A DNA stretch of 64,000 bases from Apoda limacodes (lineage: Eukaryota; Arthropoda; Insecta; Lepidoptera; Limacodidae): assembly GCA_946406115.1 (NCBI GenBank), contig OX291542.1, forward strand, positions 1,636,959 to 1,700,958, written 5' to 3'. Shown here in pieces: positions 43,462-54,790 of this stretch (positions are counted from its first letter, which is position 1; the number at the start of each line of letters is the position of its first letter). Both the position numbers and the translations under genes were made by a program. Under the pieces are notes generated by a model. The model was not told where the DNA came from. It did no database searches and saw only the letters and a program-made list of their open reading frames with translations.

Positions 43462-45180
43462 GTTTTTTTTCAAACTTGGCATTTCAATGATATCCCAATC
43501 TTAACTAATATATTATATTTGTGAATGTGTGTTTATTTGTTAATTAATTAACACACTTTAATTCTTAACGTCTCGTTAGCTGAAGACCAACTAATTAGCT
43601 GATATTTAAGATAGAGATTATTGAGGGGACGGAGAAGGACATCGGCTAGTCTTTATCCCGGCAAAGTTCCCGCAGGAATAATATCTAGTAACCAATTTTA
43701 CGTGGACTAATTCTAGCTACAGCTACAGCTTTCTATAGCAAACTTTAACAACATATAATCAAAGACTAACCGTAGCAATCCGCCGATAGCCGAATTCAGC
43801 GCGGGCGGAACTGGGGCTACAAGCTTGTTACGAATAATTTCTTCAAAAAATATAAACGTATAAATTATTTTTTTATTTGAATTCACTTTAGAAAAAAGGG
43901 CTTAAAACGACCTACTGCTTGACTGGAGTTCCTCGGAGATCGTTAGATGTTTGATTTACTGTAACACAAATCATAGATAATGTAAGTTCAGACGGTGTAA
44001 TTGGCCAAAAAGCTAATTTCTTTTTAACTAACGATGTGCATGTAAATGTACTAAAAATCTTTACATAATGTCATATATATAACTATGAGATATATACGTT
44101 ATATACTTCTTACATACGTACATTACTTACGAAGCCGTACTGAAAATATGGTGTGAGAATGAAAAATCACTTGCCTGGCTCAAAACCACTGTACTGGTGT
44201 ACTGTTGGCCGTCACCCGACAGTCAGACAAAGCGAAACGATTGCGCGCCTCACTATGATTAGATTAGATTAGAGGAAACAATATATGCGGTCTTAACATG
44301 TCGAGACTAATTCCTCAGGGGAAAATAAATGAAAATGGTCGTAAAGTTCGTAAATACAATTTATTTATAGATTTATGTACTACCACAGTTTCACAAGTTA
44401 ATAATTCGATTTTCTTTTATTCCATAATCATTGAATAAAATTTTGTTTTCGTAATTATCCATTTTGTCGTCTCTTTTTTTGTAGACGACCGTACCGTTGT
44501 CTTTTCTTCTAGTCGACCGTACTGAAGTAAATATAAATTTTCCGTAATATGGTGTATATTCACCTATCTTAATCAAATTGATGCCATTACCATTTTTGGT
44601 AGATTAATAAAAATAAGAATCGATATGGCGAAAATGGCCATTCATCAGAACCAATTTAGCGGTAATCACCTTTCCAAATTAATTGAAGTTATGTACCTGG
44701 TGTGGGGGTTTGTGGCAGAACCCACAACCTATGAAAATATAATGAAGAGAAATTTAAACTTCCCTTAATAATTCTTGTGCTGTTTAAAGTCCTCTTGAAA
44801 GGAAAACTATAATGAATAGTTCCTGTACTTCGAAGAACTTGATTCACAGTATAAAGATATTATTCCTATTGTTTTTAGGTAAAAATTCAATTTTCGTTAA
44901 AACATGTACTCGTGAATCTTTCTCACCAAAAACTGACTTCGAATCTTTTCTATCTGTCACTTTTTGAAATAAAAACTACGAGTAAGATTTGAACAATTAT
45001 TGAAATTCAGTCAAATTTGCTGCTTCGGAAACATAAATGATTGACTGACATTTTTAGTTTCTCATGTATAATGTTAAACGCGAGAATGAGGCGAAAAGAA
45101 CTACATCTTTCGTTTCTGTTTCTATTAGTATTAAAGTGAGTGAAGCGTATAACGTATTCGACCTTTATTTAAAAAAACCG
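43462..45180. other. Unassigned DNA with one dispersed-repeat copy
   Basis: Positions 43640-43850 hold a minus copy of family D: CGGGCGGAACTGGGGCTACA and AAAGTTCCCGCAGGAATAAT. The rest is AT-rich. Near 44119 a minus-strand GTAAGTAA follows a short open stretch, but no acceptor defines an exon. Confidence 0.45.
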
Positions 45181-45379
45181 TAAAGGATACGCGCGGTGCC
45201 ATACGACGGGGCGAGCGGGGAGCGTGCGGTAAAACAGGTGAGACTCTCACATGGTGTGTAGTAAAAGCAGTTTCACTTATTTGCTAAAAATAGAGACCAA
45301 CACAGTGTTAATACAAGGAATAAGGATAAATTTATAGTTCTAAAATGTCGCCTTCGTGATTGCGGCTCACACTTTAAAC

Positions 45380-47215
45380 GTAAAAGCTACTCCAATGACA
45401 CTTGAGCGGCGCGGCGACTCACACTTGACGAAAACTACCCCCGGAAGCCTGAGCGGCGGCGACTCACACTTGACGAAAACAACCCCTGAAGCCTGAGCCA
45501 GGGCCCTAGGGAGCTTCGATTCATAAAAACCAGTCCCCCCGAGGTGAATCTCATTTTAGGGGTGTGTCGACTCACGCTTGACCAAACTGCCGCGTGACGT
45601 CACGATGGATTCTGTGTAGCCGACTCATGCTTGACGCAAAAACTACCCCTTTAACACCTGAGCGGCGGCGACTCACACTTGACGCAAAAACTACCCCGTA
45701 ACACCTCAGCGGCGGCTACTCACACTTAACGAAAACTACCCCTGAAGCGTAAGAGCGTGGCGACTCACACTTGACGCAAAAACTAACTCCGTGACACCGG
45801 AGCGGCCGCGACTCACACTTGACGAAAACCACCCCTGAGACTGGATGCGTGGCGACATGCGCTTGACGAAAACTACCCCTGAAGCGTAAGGGCGTGGCGA
45901 CTCACACTTGACGCAAAAACTAACTCCGTGACACCGGAGCGGCCGCGACTCACACTTGACGAAAACCACCCCTGAGACTGGGTGCGTGGCGACTCGCGCT
46001 TGACGAAATCTACCCCCTAATTCTAGAGCATGGTGACTCACACTTCCCCTGAGGCTGGGGGCGTGGCGACTCGCGCTTGACGAAAACTACCCCCTGATTC
46101 TAGAGCATGGTGACTCACACTAAACGAAAACTACCCCCGGAAGCCTGAGCGGCGGCGACTCACACTTGACGAAAACAACCCCTGAAGCCTGAGCCGACTC
46201 ATGCTTGACGCAAAAACTACCCCTTTAACACCTGAGCGGCGGCGACTCACACTTGACGCAAAAACTACCCCGTAACACCTCAGCGGCGGCGACTCACACT
46301 TAACGAAAACTACCCCTGAAGCGTAAGAGCGTGGCGACTCACACTTGACGCAAAAACTAACTCCGTGACACCGGAGCGGCCGCGACTCACACTTGACGAA
46401 AACCACCCCTGAGACTGGGTGCGTGGCGACTCGCGCTTGTCGAAATCTACCCCCTGATTCTAGAGCATGGTGACTCACACTTCCCCTGAGGCTGGGGGCG
46501 TGGCGACTCGCGCTTGACGAAAACTACCCCCTGATTCTAGAGCATGGTGACTTACACTAAACGAAAACGACCCCTGAGGCTGGGTGCGTGGCGACTCGCG
46601 CTTGACGAAAACTACCCCTGAAGCGTAAGGGCGTGGCGACTCACACTTGACGCAAAAACTAACTCCGTGACACCGGAGCGGCCGCGACTCACACTTGACG
46701 AAAACCACCCCTGAGACTGGGTGCGTGGCGACTCGCGCTTGACGAAATCTACCCCCTGATTCTAGAGCATGGTGACTCACACTTCCCCTGAGGCTGGGGG
46801 CGTGGCGACTCGCGCTTGACGAAACCTACCCCCTGATTCTAGAGCATGGTGACTCACACTAAACGAAAACGACCCCTGAGGCTGGGTGCGTGGCGACTCG
46901 CGCTTGACGAAAACTACCCCTGAAGCGTAAGGGCGTGGCGACTCACACTTGACGCAAAAACTAACTCCGTGACACCGGAGCGGCCGCGACTCACACTTGA
47001 CGAAAACCACCCCTGATTCTAGAGCATGGTAACTCACACTTCCCCTGAGGCTGGGGGCGTGGCGACTCGCGCTTGACGAAAACTACCCCCTGATTCTAGA
47101 GCATGGTGACTCACACTAAACGAAAACGACCCCTGAGGCTGGGAATGACCCCGAAGTGTATCTCATTTTAAGGGTGTGTCGACTCACGCTTGACCAAAAC
47201 TACCGCTTGACGTCA
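45380..47215. repeat. GC-rich higher-order satellite, ~45-bp monomers
   Basis: About 1.8 kb built from ~45-bp monomers, each centred on GCGACTCACACTTGACGAAA or its variant GCGACTCGCGCTTGACGAAA, followed by ACTACCCCTGAAGC-type or CTACCCCCTGATTCTAGAGC-type spacers. Several monomer types follow in a fixed order and the whole set repeats: the block TAGAGCATGGTGACTCACACTTCCCC recurs at about 46024, 46462, 46760 and 47020, giving higher-order units of roughly 440, 300 and 260 bp. Related weaker units flank both sides (45530-45600, 47155-47215, 47380-47450). The minus-strand frames of 86-115 codons beginning MSHHALE or MSYHALE are by-products. Confidence 0.93.
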
Positions 47216-47581
47216 CAGTGAGTTCTGTTTATAACTTGTTATTGTTTTGTTATGTTATTAAATCATTATCGTAATGGGCCGAACGTGTTTTTCCCATTCA
47301 TAATTTAGTTATTCTTTTTTTATTACAATGATGTTCGTGGTGACATTTTAAAAACTAGTCCCTCGAGGGTGAATCTCAAGATTTTAGGGGTGTGTCCACT
47401 CACGCTTGACAAAAACTAAACCTGGCGACGTGTCGGTTCACGCTTGAGATGACTTGACATGTTATACCTACAGAAAATTTTCAATTCAAGTCGGTCGAAG
47501 TTCGAAGAGAAAAGCTGATAAAAGTGTTGAAGACAACTAGCATCGATGTCAACATCTTCCAATACAACACGTACATAGGAC
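47216..47581. other. Spacer with outlying satellite units
   Basis: AT-rich spacer with scattered ACTCACGCTTGAC words at 47398 and 47441, i.e. isolated degenerate monomers of the preceding array. Confidence 0.6.
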
Positions 47582-47764
47582 ATGATGTGTCAAATATGTG
47601 ATTTACAGGTTAACCAAATATTCTATGCTCAGCACTTACGATCTAAGAAACACAAAGAGAAATGTCTTATTCTTAAGCATAATTTTCATAATGAGTCTGT
47701 TATATCAATTGCTTTCGGGTCTCAGGTCTTAAAGTATTACCTAAAGCTGATAAGTCACAAATAA
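47582..47764 (+). CDS. Small ORF with a C2H2/U1-type zinc-finger motif
   Basis: Sixty codons from ATG to TAA. Residues 3-24 read CQICDLQVNQIFYAQHLRSK then KH, a C-X2-C-X11-H-X5-H pattern with the KKHK tail seen in U1/matrin-type C2H2 fingers that bind RNA or DNA. After the finger the frame reads CLILKHNFHNESVISIAFGS and stops 25 residues later. Sequence beyond the stop (PEVFIASIESKSI in another frame, near 47776) still looks protein-like, so this is probably the truncated N terminus of a longer, frameshifted protein. Longer proteins with this N-terminal finger occur in mobile DNA of insects, but I cannot assign it. Confidence 0.45.
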   Translation: MMCQICDLQVNQIFYAQHLRSKKHKEKCLILKHNFHNESVISIAFGSQVLKYYLKLISHK

Positions 47765-48154
47765 TACAAACTCCTGAAGTATTTATAGCATCAATTGAAT
47801 CCAAATCAATACTTTTCCTGATTTAGGGATGGTTTAAAAGGGTTAACTATTGTTAAAATAAATTTTATTATTCATGCAGATTTTGAACAGGATACAAAGA
47901 TTTTAAAAAATCTTTTGATTTTTTAAATTTGACTATTAGAAATTGGATAAAAAACATTGCACTCTTCTGTCTATGCACCCTTGTCCAGTGCTCCATAAAA
48001 ACACAGTCTGAGTCCATCCTGTGCTGTGTGCAATCAGTTGCAAGTACATATTAGGGCTGCCTCGCAATCTGTTCATTATAGACTCAGTTCCCTTGCGCAT
48101 TATTGTTGCGAAATCGTCTATTCTCGCTTCCGCAAAAATATGAAGTTGAAAAAA
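47765..48154. other. Unassigned AT-rich DNA
   Basis: Holds the possible continuation of the zinc-finger ORF (to about 47830) and nothing else recognised. Confidence 0.4.
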
Positions 48155-48300
48155 TATAAAAGGTTAACTGCTGAGTTTCTTGCCGGTTCTTCTCAGTATT
48201 AAATCATTCAGAACCGGTGGTAATTTTTTAAATTAATAATTAAACTGACGATCCAAAAGTGCTGTTTAAAAGTCTATTTGAATAAAAAACTTTGAGTTTT
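48155..48300 (+). mobile_element. Retroposon 3'-end remnant
   Basis: Contains GAGTTTCTTGCCGGTTCTTC, CAGAACCGGTGGTAA and the ending CTATTTGAATAAAAAACTTT, a 3' terminal phrase I recognise from lepidopteran LINE/SINE insertions. It is short, so only the tail end is present. Confidence 0.6.
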
Positions 48301-48702
48301 AGTGTGTATAGGTACCTCGGGACTAAAACCTATTCGTACTCGATTCTATAGCATCCCTCGCTATACGCTATGTGATATACTTATTAATATTTAAATTAAT
48401 ATTGATTTTGCAGATATTTCAAAAGAAATTAATGTACCTACTTATATAAATGAAATTAATATTTTTGTTTTACTGACGTAGATAAAGGTCGCATCTCACA
48501 AGTGAAGTAGATAAAGGTCGCGTCTCACAAGTGTGCCAATAGTTTTATGTTAATTATCATAACATAACAATAATAAGGCTTTAATTAATCTCTTCCTATT
48601 CTAACACATCACTCGTTTTCCCATTATTTTTGGTGTATTTTGGCGAGTTTATTTATTATTACACCTTACATTTTTATATATTTACTCGTAAATGTGATGA
48701 AG

Positions 48703-48826
48703 AAATTGTGTGTAACACGGGTGGTACAGAAATTGTGTGTAACACGGGTGGTACAGAAATTGTGTGTAACACGGGGGGTACAGAAATTGTGTGTTACACG
48801 GGTGGTACAGAAATTGTGTAACACTG
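48703..48826. repeat. 27-bp minisatellite, about 4.6 copies
   Basis: The unit AAATTGTGTGTAACACGGGT plus GGTACAG repeats with few changes. The preceding sequence (TTATTTACTCGTAAATGTGATGAAGAA) and the unit itself match a single, non-amplified copy at 50935-50990 (GATGAAAAACATTGTGTGGAACACGAGGGGTTCAG), so the array is an expansion of part of a dispersed repeat. Confidence 0.95.
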
Positions 48827-49035
48827 GGGACAAAAATTACGGAGATCGACAACGATTTCTCAAAAAATGCAATCTTACTTATTCTAGATTGAAAAAGCGA
48901 CACTAACTATAGAACTGAGTAAAATACATATTGAAAGTTACTTCTAGTCAAAATATATTACCTCGAGATTGGCCTCGTTATTTTATTTTAGATAAATATA
49001 TATTAATATAAATAAAATACAGTTTTTGAAACATC

Positions 49036-49355
49036 GGTTATCTATACATATAAAATGCTTTGTCCTGAATGACGCACGGACGGATCAACGCACAGCCTAA
49101 ACCGCTGATCGTAGAGACCTGAAACTTGCAGGGTGTGTTCTTTGTATGACGTAGGCATCCGATAATAAAGGATTTTCCGGAAGGGTCAAGTGCGAGTCGG
49201 ACTCGCGCATTAAAGGCAAACCGATTGTAATGAAATTTTAATAAGTTGTTATGCATACGCCGGGGAAGGTTTTTGACTTTGCACAACCCTTTCACAATAA
49301 GTTGGTGCGGCAGTTGTTTTAAAAAAGAAACAACGTTCGCCGGGTCAGCTAGACA
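49036..49355 (+). repeat. Family C repeat, compact plus copy
   Basis: A complete-looking short copy: TATCTATACATATAAAATGC, CGCACAGCCTAAACCGCTGA, TCCGGAAGGGTCAAGTGCGA, then GCGCATTAAAGGCAAACCG, CGCCGGGGAAGG and the ending ACGTTCGCCGGGTCAGCTAG. About 320 bp with no ORF. Confidence 0.85.
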
Positions 49356-50440
49356 GTCATCCATAACACAAAATATAGATTATCATACTGCGTCAGTATG
49401 TTGTTTTTTTTAAAAATTGTCAATATTTATTAATCTATCAACCACTGGTTGGTACTTACAACTTAAGTGCCTGCTAAAATGAATCTGTACATTTATGTGT
49501 GTAAGTGTGTGCGAGAGAGAGTTTTGTGTGCGCAAGGCTGCGTGTGTTTGTTATAAATTGGATAGTGGTAAGAGATAATTTGGTTAATGAATCTGTTAAT
49601 AAGAATGAGAATAGATAGTTAAACAATGGGTAACAAACGTTATAGAATTATACAAAAAAACATGCAACAGGAAATGCTTTTTAACATCTCAGATAAATAA
49701 AACAAGACAGAAACTAAAATCCTGAGATTTGAGGAATTACTAGCTTTTACCCGCGGCTCCGTCGGCGCTTAGTTCCGTTATCGGCGTGGGATTCCTACGG
49801 CAACTCTTTCTTTAGTGAGGAAGTTCGCTAAAGTTATGGGAGCTGCGACACCCACTCAGAAAAACTTGTTCCCGTGGGAACTCTTAATCGGGATACGGTT
49901 ATTACTTATCAATTTAAATCAAAAGGTAACATCGTCTTAACGAGTTTAAGCTCGACTCCTTAAATGGGTTACGAGACTCGTTAGCATTTTTGTTAGTTTC
50001 GTTCAAACGAGCAAGGTCGTTGTCGTATACCCCTGTCTTAAGAGGGCGATATAGGCCAGAAAGATAATTTCTGTAATACTAACGTTGTGTAATGTAAATA
50101 TATTAAAAATCATTACACAATGTCATATACATTACTATTACATATATGTGTTTTATATTTCCTTAGTAAATTATTCCATAAAGACACCTTGAAACTTAAT
50201 TTCTTAGTATGATATTTAAGGTCTTTGCCGTTTTGTAGTCACATTTTTTTTATTTTTGCTACAATTTAGAGTCAATGCACTAGATAACAAGCTATTCTAA
50301 TCGTTTAATCAACTTTCATTACAAAAAATGTAATGGTTTCTTCCAGATTTTTTATTGCATTCAATACGAAAAATGAAAATCACTCATTTAGGTATTAGCA
50401 CTAGACAAAAGCAAGTTTTATAACATATATTTTTTTCAAT
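49356..50440. other. Unassigned DNA with a family D piece
   Basis: Positions 49738-49905 carry ACTAGCTTTTACCCGCGGCT and TTCCCGTGGGAACTCTTAAT (family D, plus). The remainder is AT-rich. Confidence 0.5.
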
Positions 50441-50459
50441 CCTTTAGGTGCTATAATTT

Positions 50460-51060
50460 AGCCACAAAATTTGCACAAAAACGGCGTATTTACGCGGTCT
50501 AGCCTAAACCGTAGTCTTAAAGCCTTTGGCCTTAGGCCTCTACATAGCCTCTCGTAGGTATTTTTTTTCATTACCACCCTTGATACGCAATGGATCATCA
50601 TTTCATCACACCAACTCGTAAACAGTTTCATTACGTGCAAGCAAAGCGGGTGCTAAGACCTTAATTACTAGTACGAGCTTTTTCCTCGTAAATTTCACTT
50701 TATTTAAAGCAAAGCTGGAACCTACGGACGGTAATCACGCGCCTATTCTATCAATTATGTGTAAAAGCGTTCTTTTTTAAAATATGAAGTACGCGCACGC
50801 TACAAGCAATCAATATACAAGTTTTTATTTCAGCCAAAACGCCATCCGGCGGTGGCGCTTTGTTCTCTACTTATATTCCCACCATTTCAATTATGTTGTT
50901 GAGTAGTTTATTTATTTATTCACTTTATATTTTTATTTATTTACTCGCAAATTTGATGAAAAACATTGTGTGGAACACGAGGGGTTCAGTAATTACAAAC
51001 TTAAGTCATTAAAGCCTTCGACCTTCGGCCTTAAGCTTCTAAATAGCCTCTAGTTAATAA
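50460..51060. repeat. Opposed copies of a dispersed repeat
   Basis: TTAAAGCCTTTGGCCTTAGGCCTC then TACATAGCCTCTCGTAGGTA (from 50517) resembles CATTAAAGCCTTCGACCTTC then GGCCTTAAGCTTCTAAATAG (from 51005). The second is preceded by the GATGAAAAACATTGTG module that was amplified at 48.7 kb. No gene. Confidence 0.6.
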
Positions 51061-52117
51061 TTCTGATTTTGAAAAGATACCAGATTAGGAATCATTTGCC
51101 CAAGACTAGAAGACCATTTGATTGAGTTACACATAGGTAGGTATTATGTGCTTATATTATATGTAGTTGAACAACTATTATTACTGATTAAGCTTCTATA
51201 AAACTACAAAAGTACTTTGTTCATTATATTCACTAAAACAATAAAATTAAATTCCTTAAACGAAAGTTTATATTTCTTCTGGTACGGAGGATAAGTATAA
51301 AAATAATAAATATAAGGGTAATTATAAAAAAATGTAAACAGGATTAACTTATTGACACTTTTTTTTAAATATTATTGTATTAATGACGTATAAATGTATA
51401 AATTTTACATTTACTTACCATTTTCCCGGATAGGGACGCAATTATAAATCCAACTTCAACTTAAAAATTCCAGGCACAATACCTCTGTTCCAAAACCAAA
51501 ATTAATTTAAAAAACACACACACACTTCTCACTTTTTTTTAATTTTGTTTTTACCGGTGACCAAGGTCCATCTTTATTCAGCGTCTAAAGCTCGACGCCG
51601 GAGAGTAAAGACTGCGTTGTCAAGATCACGTCGAAAGAAAGTGGGGTGTTATTTCCCATATGACATGTCGCTATGAAACCTGTAAGCCGTTCTATAGACA
51701 GTAAATACAGTCCGTTTTAAACTAAGTGCAATTGTGACAAATGTTATTTTCGAACATAGCCTTTCAGAGTTTGTTTTCATTGAGTCAAAGTCAACCGCAG
51801 CATCTTTGCCGGCTAGTGTTGAGAAATGGACTTTAATTATAGAAGTCTACAATCGATTTTTGTTTTTACTAATTTGTTAAACAGGATTTTAATTCTCGCT
51901 TAAAAACATTTCTCTTTTATTTAAGTGTAAGTCGTCAAGGTGTGGCGGATGTAGGAAATATTTGGCAAACTTAATCTTTGCATAACTCATGTGCTTATGA
52001 AAGATGAAAGTGATGTAAAGAAATCCGAACTTGTTTTGCGAAGGCGTTTAATTGTTTAGGACGATGAAGTTTGACACTAACTATAGGCAATGAAGATAAT
52101 TTTATCTACATTATATT
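51061..52117. other. Unassigned DNA
   Basis: AT-rich, except 51550-51800, which is more balanced in base composition and lies upstream of the possible minus-strand first exon at 51419. No gene recognised. Confidence 0.4.
51419..51600 (-). other. Possible 5' untranslated exon ending at an ATG
   Basis: On the minus strand the sequence TCCCTATCCGGGAAAATG is followed by GTAAGTAAATG, a near-perfect donor. If used, the first exon would end at, or just after, an ATG in a good context (GGAAAATGG), a structure seen in real genes. Upstream are several hundred bases without long ORFs. No downstream exon was identified. Confidence 0.25.
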
Positions 52118-52428
52118 TAACTAGCTTTGCCAGCGGCTTCACTCGCCCTAAATTTGATTATTGGCGTAGGATTCTTAAGTGAACTCCGTAATTATACTTA
52201 ATCAACTAACTGTAGCAAGCTATAGCTGCGGCTATAGTTAGTTTAAGCTCGGTTATAGTTATTCCCGTGGGAACCTTTGAATTTTTCAGGATATAAACTA
52301 TCCTATATCCTCGGAACTCAAACTATTTCCATACCAATTTTCATCCAAATCGGTAATGCGGTTTAAGCGTAAAGAAGTAACAGACAGAGTTACTTTCGCA
52401 TTTCCAATATTAGTATGGATATAATGTA
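52118..52428 (+). repeat. Family D repeat, full-length-looking plus copy
   Basis: Opens AACTAGCTTTGCCAGCGGCT then TCACTCGCCCTAAATTTGAT, carries TTATTCCCGTGGGAACCTTT, the phrase AATTTTCATCCAAATCGGTA, and ends TTTCCAATATTAGTATGGAT. About 310 bp, non-coding. Confidence 0.8.
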
Positions 52429-53754
52429 AGTAATACATACTTATACTGTATTTTTTATATTGTTTGAGATATTTTTTTAGAGTTTACGGAAAATGTAATA
52501 ATCACAAAAAAAATAATCTCTGTACACATACCCAATGTGTATGTTTGTATGGGTGGTACCGGTACCGGTTAGTTCGTCAAGTAATCCCTAAAGAAACGTA
52601 TTCGTATTTTTTATAGTAATGGCGCCACAACGCGTACCTACAGCATTATTTTGTCAAATCCGTTTTTTTTGTCTGTGCGTATAGGCTAGTTGACTGCTTA
52701 TTTTTTATAGGTAAGTACCTAGATATAAAAGATATGTAGGTACTTTTAGACCAGGCGGCGGACCGCACCGCAAGGAAAAGCTAACCATTTCAGAAAGGAG
52801 GAAATTTCAGAATAGCTAAGGTTCATAATGACAATGAAGACTAGTTATATACTCGCTAGTCAGAACTTGAAACAGAGAGAGGAGATGTGGGGCGTAATGT
52901 TCGACTTCCTCGAGCTCGGGTACACCCGGAGGAAGGGTTAAAAATTAAAAGACTTAGTATGGAACTGTGCAATTTGATATATTCTGTGATGCTACGTTCC
53001 ACCTATGTCAAATTGAGTATATAACCTACTAATACCTTAACCTTTGGTACGAAACAATAATGCAAACTTACGAAACAAATATCTTTACCTATTTTCAAGA
53101 TATTTAGTAACATCCAAAATAGTAACTTGAAAATAAATAAAAAAACGAAAGTAGACGCAATCGGCCTTGCCCAAACAAAACCTGTTCGCTACTTTCTAAT
53201 ATTAAAAAGTTGACTCCATCTTATGTGTATATGTACTTTAATGTAATAATAATAAAATGTGTGTCGTCTTACGTGTCGCTCAATACGAAACAGGATTAAG
53301 AAAAAAACTGTTAAGAGGCAGTATTACTTGGCATTAAAAGTTAAAACAAGCACGATGCTATATATAAGTAAACGTGTGTGAGCACTACAGCTGCATCTCA
53401 ACTCACTAATGTTCTTATTGAAATACAAAAAATAAATTAATATTTATTATTGTTCAGTCACAGTATATGTAGGTAGGTAATTAGCAGTTTAGCACGATAT
53501 GGATCAGTGTTGGTTTTTGTAAATATAACGACATAAAAGAAAAAACAAGTGTCACGTTTTTGCCAGTATTTTACGCTTTTTAGCACACTGACAAAATAGC
53601 TCATACAAACACATACACACACAAACGGATACAGGGCCATAGGTAAAAACTCATAAAAAAGAAACGATTACCGCGGCGAGCAGAGCCACCGTCGACAGGT
53701 CATTCCAATTCAATTCAAATCATAATTTTTAAATAAGTTAGTTAAGTTAAATAG
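52429..53754. other. Unassigned AT-rich DNA
   Basis: No gene, RNA or clear repeat recognised. Confidence 0.45.
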
Positions 53755-54560
53755 GCGGTACAGACTCAGGCCGAGAAGCCCCGAGAACACCCGAGACACG
53801 TGAATGTGATATGTTTCTCGCCTTCTCGTTCACGGGTTCGTGTGCTCTCCGTTTGTTCTCGGTTTTTTAGCCCGTTTCAAAGGGATTTCACGGGCGAGAA
53901 AGAGAACGACATCACATTCTCGGTTGAGTTCAGTGCGTGTTGAGCATTAACGACACTAGACGTAGGTGTGTGTAGCGCGCAAAAAAGAAAAGTGTTAAAA
54001 TTCACCTCTAAATTGCACCGTTTTGAGAGTGAGTCTGAAAAAATATGGACTAACAAATTGGAATTAAAATTCATAGAACACTTTCATTCCGAACCAATTT
54101 TATGGGATTCAAAACATAGAAACCACAAAGACAAAGTGGAATAGAATTGGGGAGTTGATGGATGTTTTTATTCGTCCGAGTTAAACATTTTTTACCCATC
54201 ACAAAAAAAGTGCACAACGCTACTGAAGACGTTTTCACTTCAAAATTATAATAGGCGTGGCATTATGGTTTCCGTCTTGCGAATTTTTATGGCGTGATAT
54301 TATGATTTCCGTCTGACGATCAGTCTGACGCGAGTTTATAATTTTTTACTCATCACATAATTTAACCTAATGTTAATAAATCTGACGCGAGTTACGTCTT
54401 ACGAATTTTCTATGAATTTCATCAGGATCAGGACATGTGACCTGATGCGAGTCTAAATTTTTTTACCCATACCAAAAAAAGTGCACAATGCCGCTAAAAA
54501 AGTTTTCACTTTAATAAAACCTTCTAAAAATAGCTTATGACTAGTTTCAAATTTCCAACA
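53755..54560 (+). mobile_element. Probable DNA-transposon remnant carrying a MADF fragment
   Basis: Left part: CCGAGAACACCCGAGACACG (53779) pairs imperfectly with CGTGTGCTCTCCGTTTGTTC then TCGG (53839-53863), a local stem. In the middle lies a MADF-domain fragment. To the right, ACCCATCACAAAAAAAGTGC (54195) and ACCCATACCAAAAAAAGTGC (54465) are direct repeats of a ~60-bp module ending GTTTTCACTT, and CTGACGCGAGTT occurs twice between them. MADF proteins are companions of PIF/Harbinger transposons, so a Harbinger-type origin is plausible. I could not define terminal inverted repeats. Confidence 0.5.
54001..54184 (+). pseudogene. MADF-domain fragment, frameshifted
   Basis: MADF domains are Myb/SANT-like DNA-binding modules found in insect regulators and in PIF/Harbinger-associated proteins. 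The first frame reads KIWTNKLELKFIEHFHSEPI then LWDSKHRNHKDKVE before TAG (54142). This matches the start of the domain (F-I-E-x-F-x-x-x-P-I-L-W-D then H-K-D). In the next frame, from 54137, WNRIGELMDVFIRPS continues the expected W-x-x-I-G motif before a TAA at 54182. The linker between the two blocks is a few residues short, so a small deletion caused the shift. No ATG in good context is visible upstream. Confidence 0.72.
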
Positions 54561-54603
54561 TTTGGATTTTAGAAATTCGTTTTCTACGAAGACAAAATTG
54601 AGG

Positions 54604-54662
54604 ATATCTAATGGCGGCGCTAGTTAGCTGCTATATCTAATGGCGGCGCTAGTTAGCTGCTA
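54604..54662. repeat. 29-bp tandem duplication
   Basis: TATCTAATGGCGGCGCTAGT then TAGCTGCTA occurs twice in perfect tandem. Confidence 0.96.
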
Positions 54663-54790
54663 TATGTCCCTTAAGGGCATAAGCTCTATGTATAAACTAA
54701 CTCACAGACTTTTTAGGATAAGCTGACTTCAAATTCGTGTCTTGTAAATACTCATTAATTTGAAAGTTCCTTTTTTATTAGAGTGTTTTT

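Noticed and set aside
45736..47037. Four minus-strand frames of 86-115 codons starting MSHHALE/MSYHALE
   Set aside because: They are paralogous readings of the ~45-bp GC-rich satellite; similarity between them comes from the repeat.
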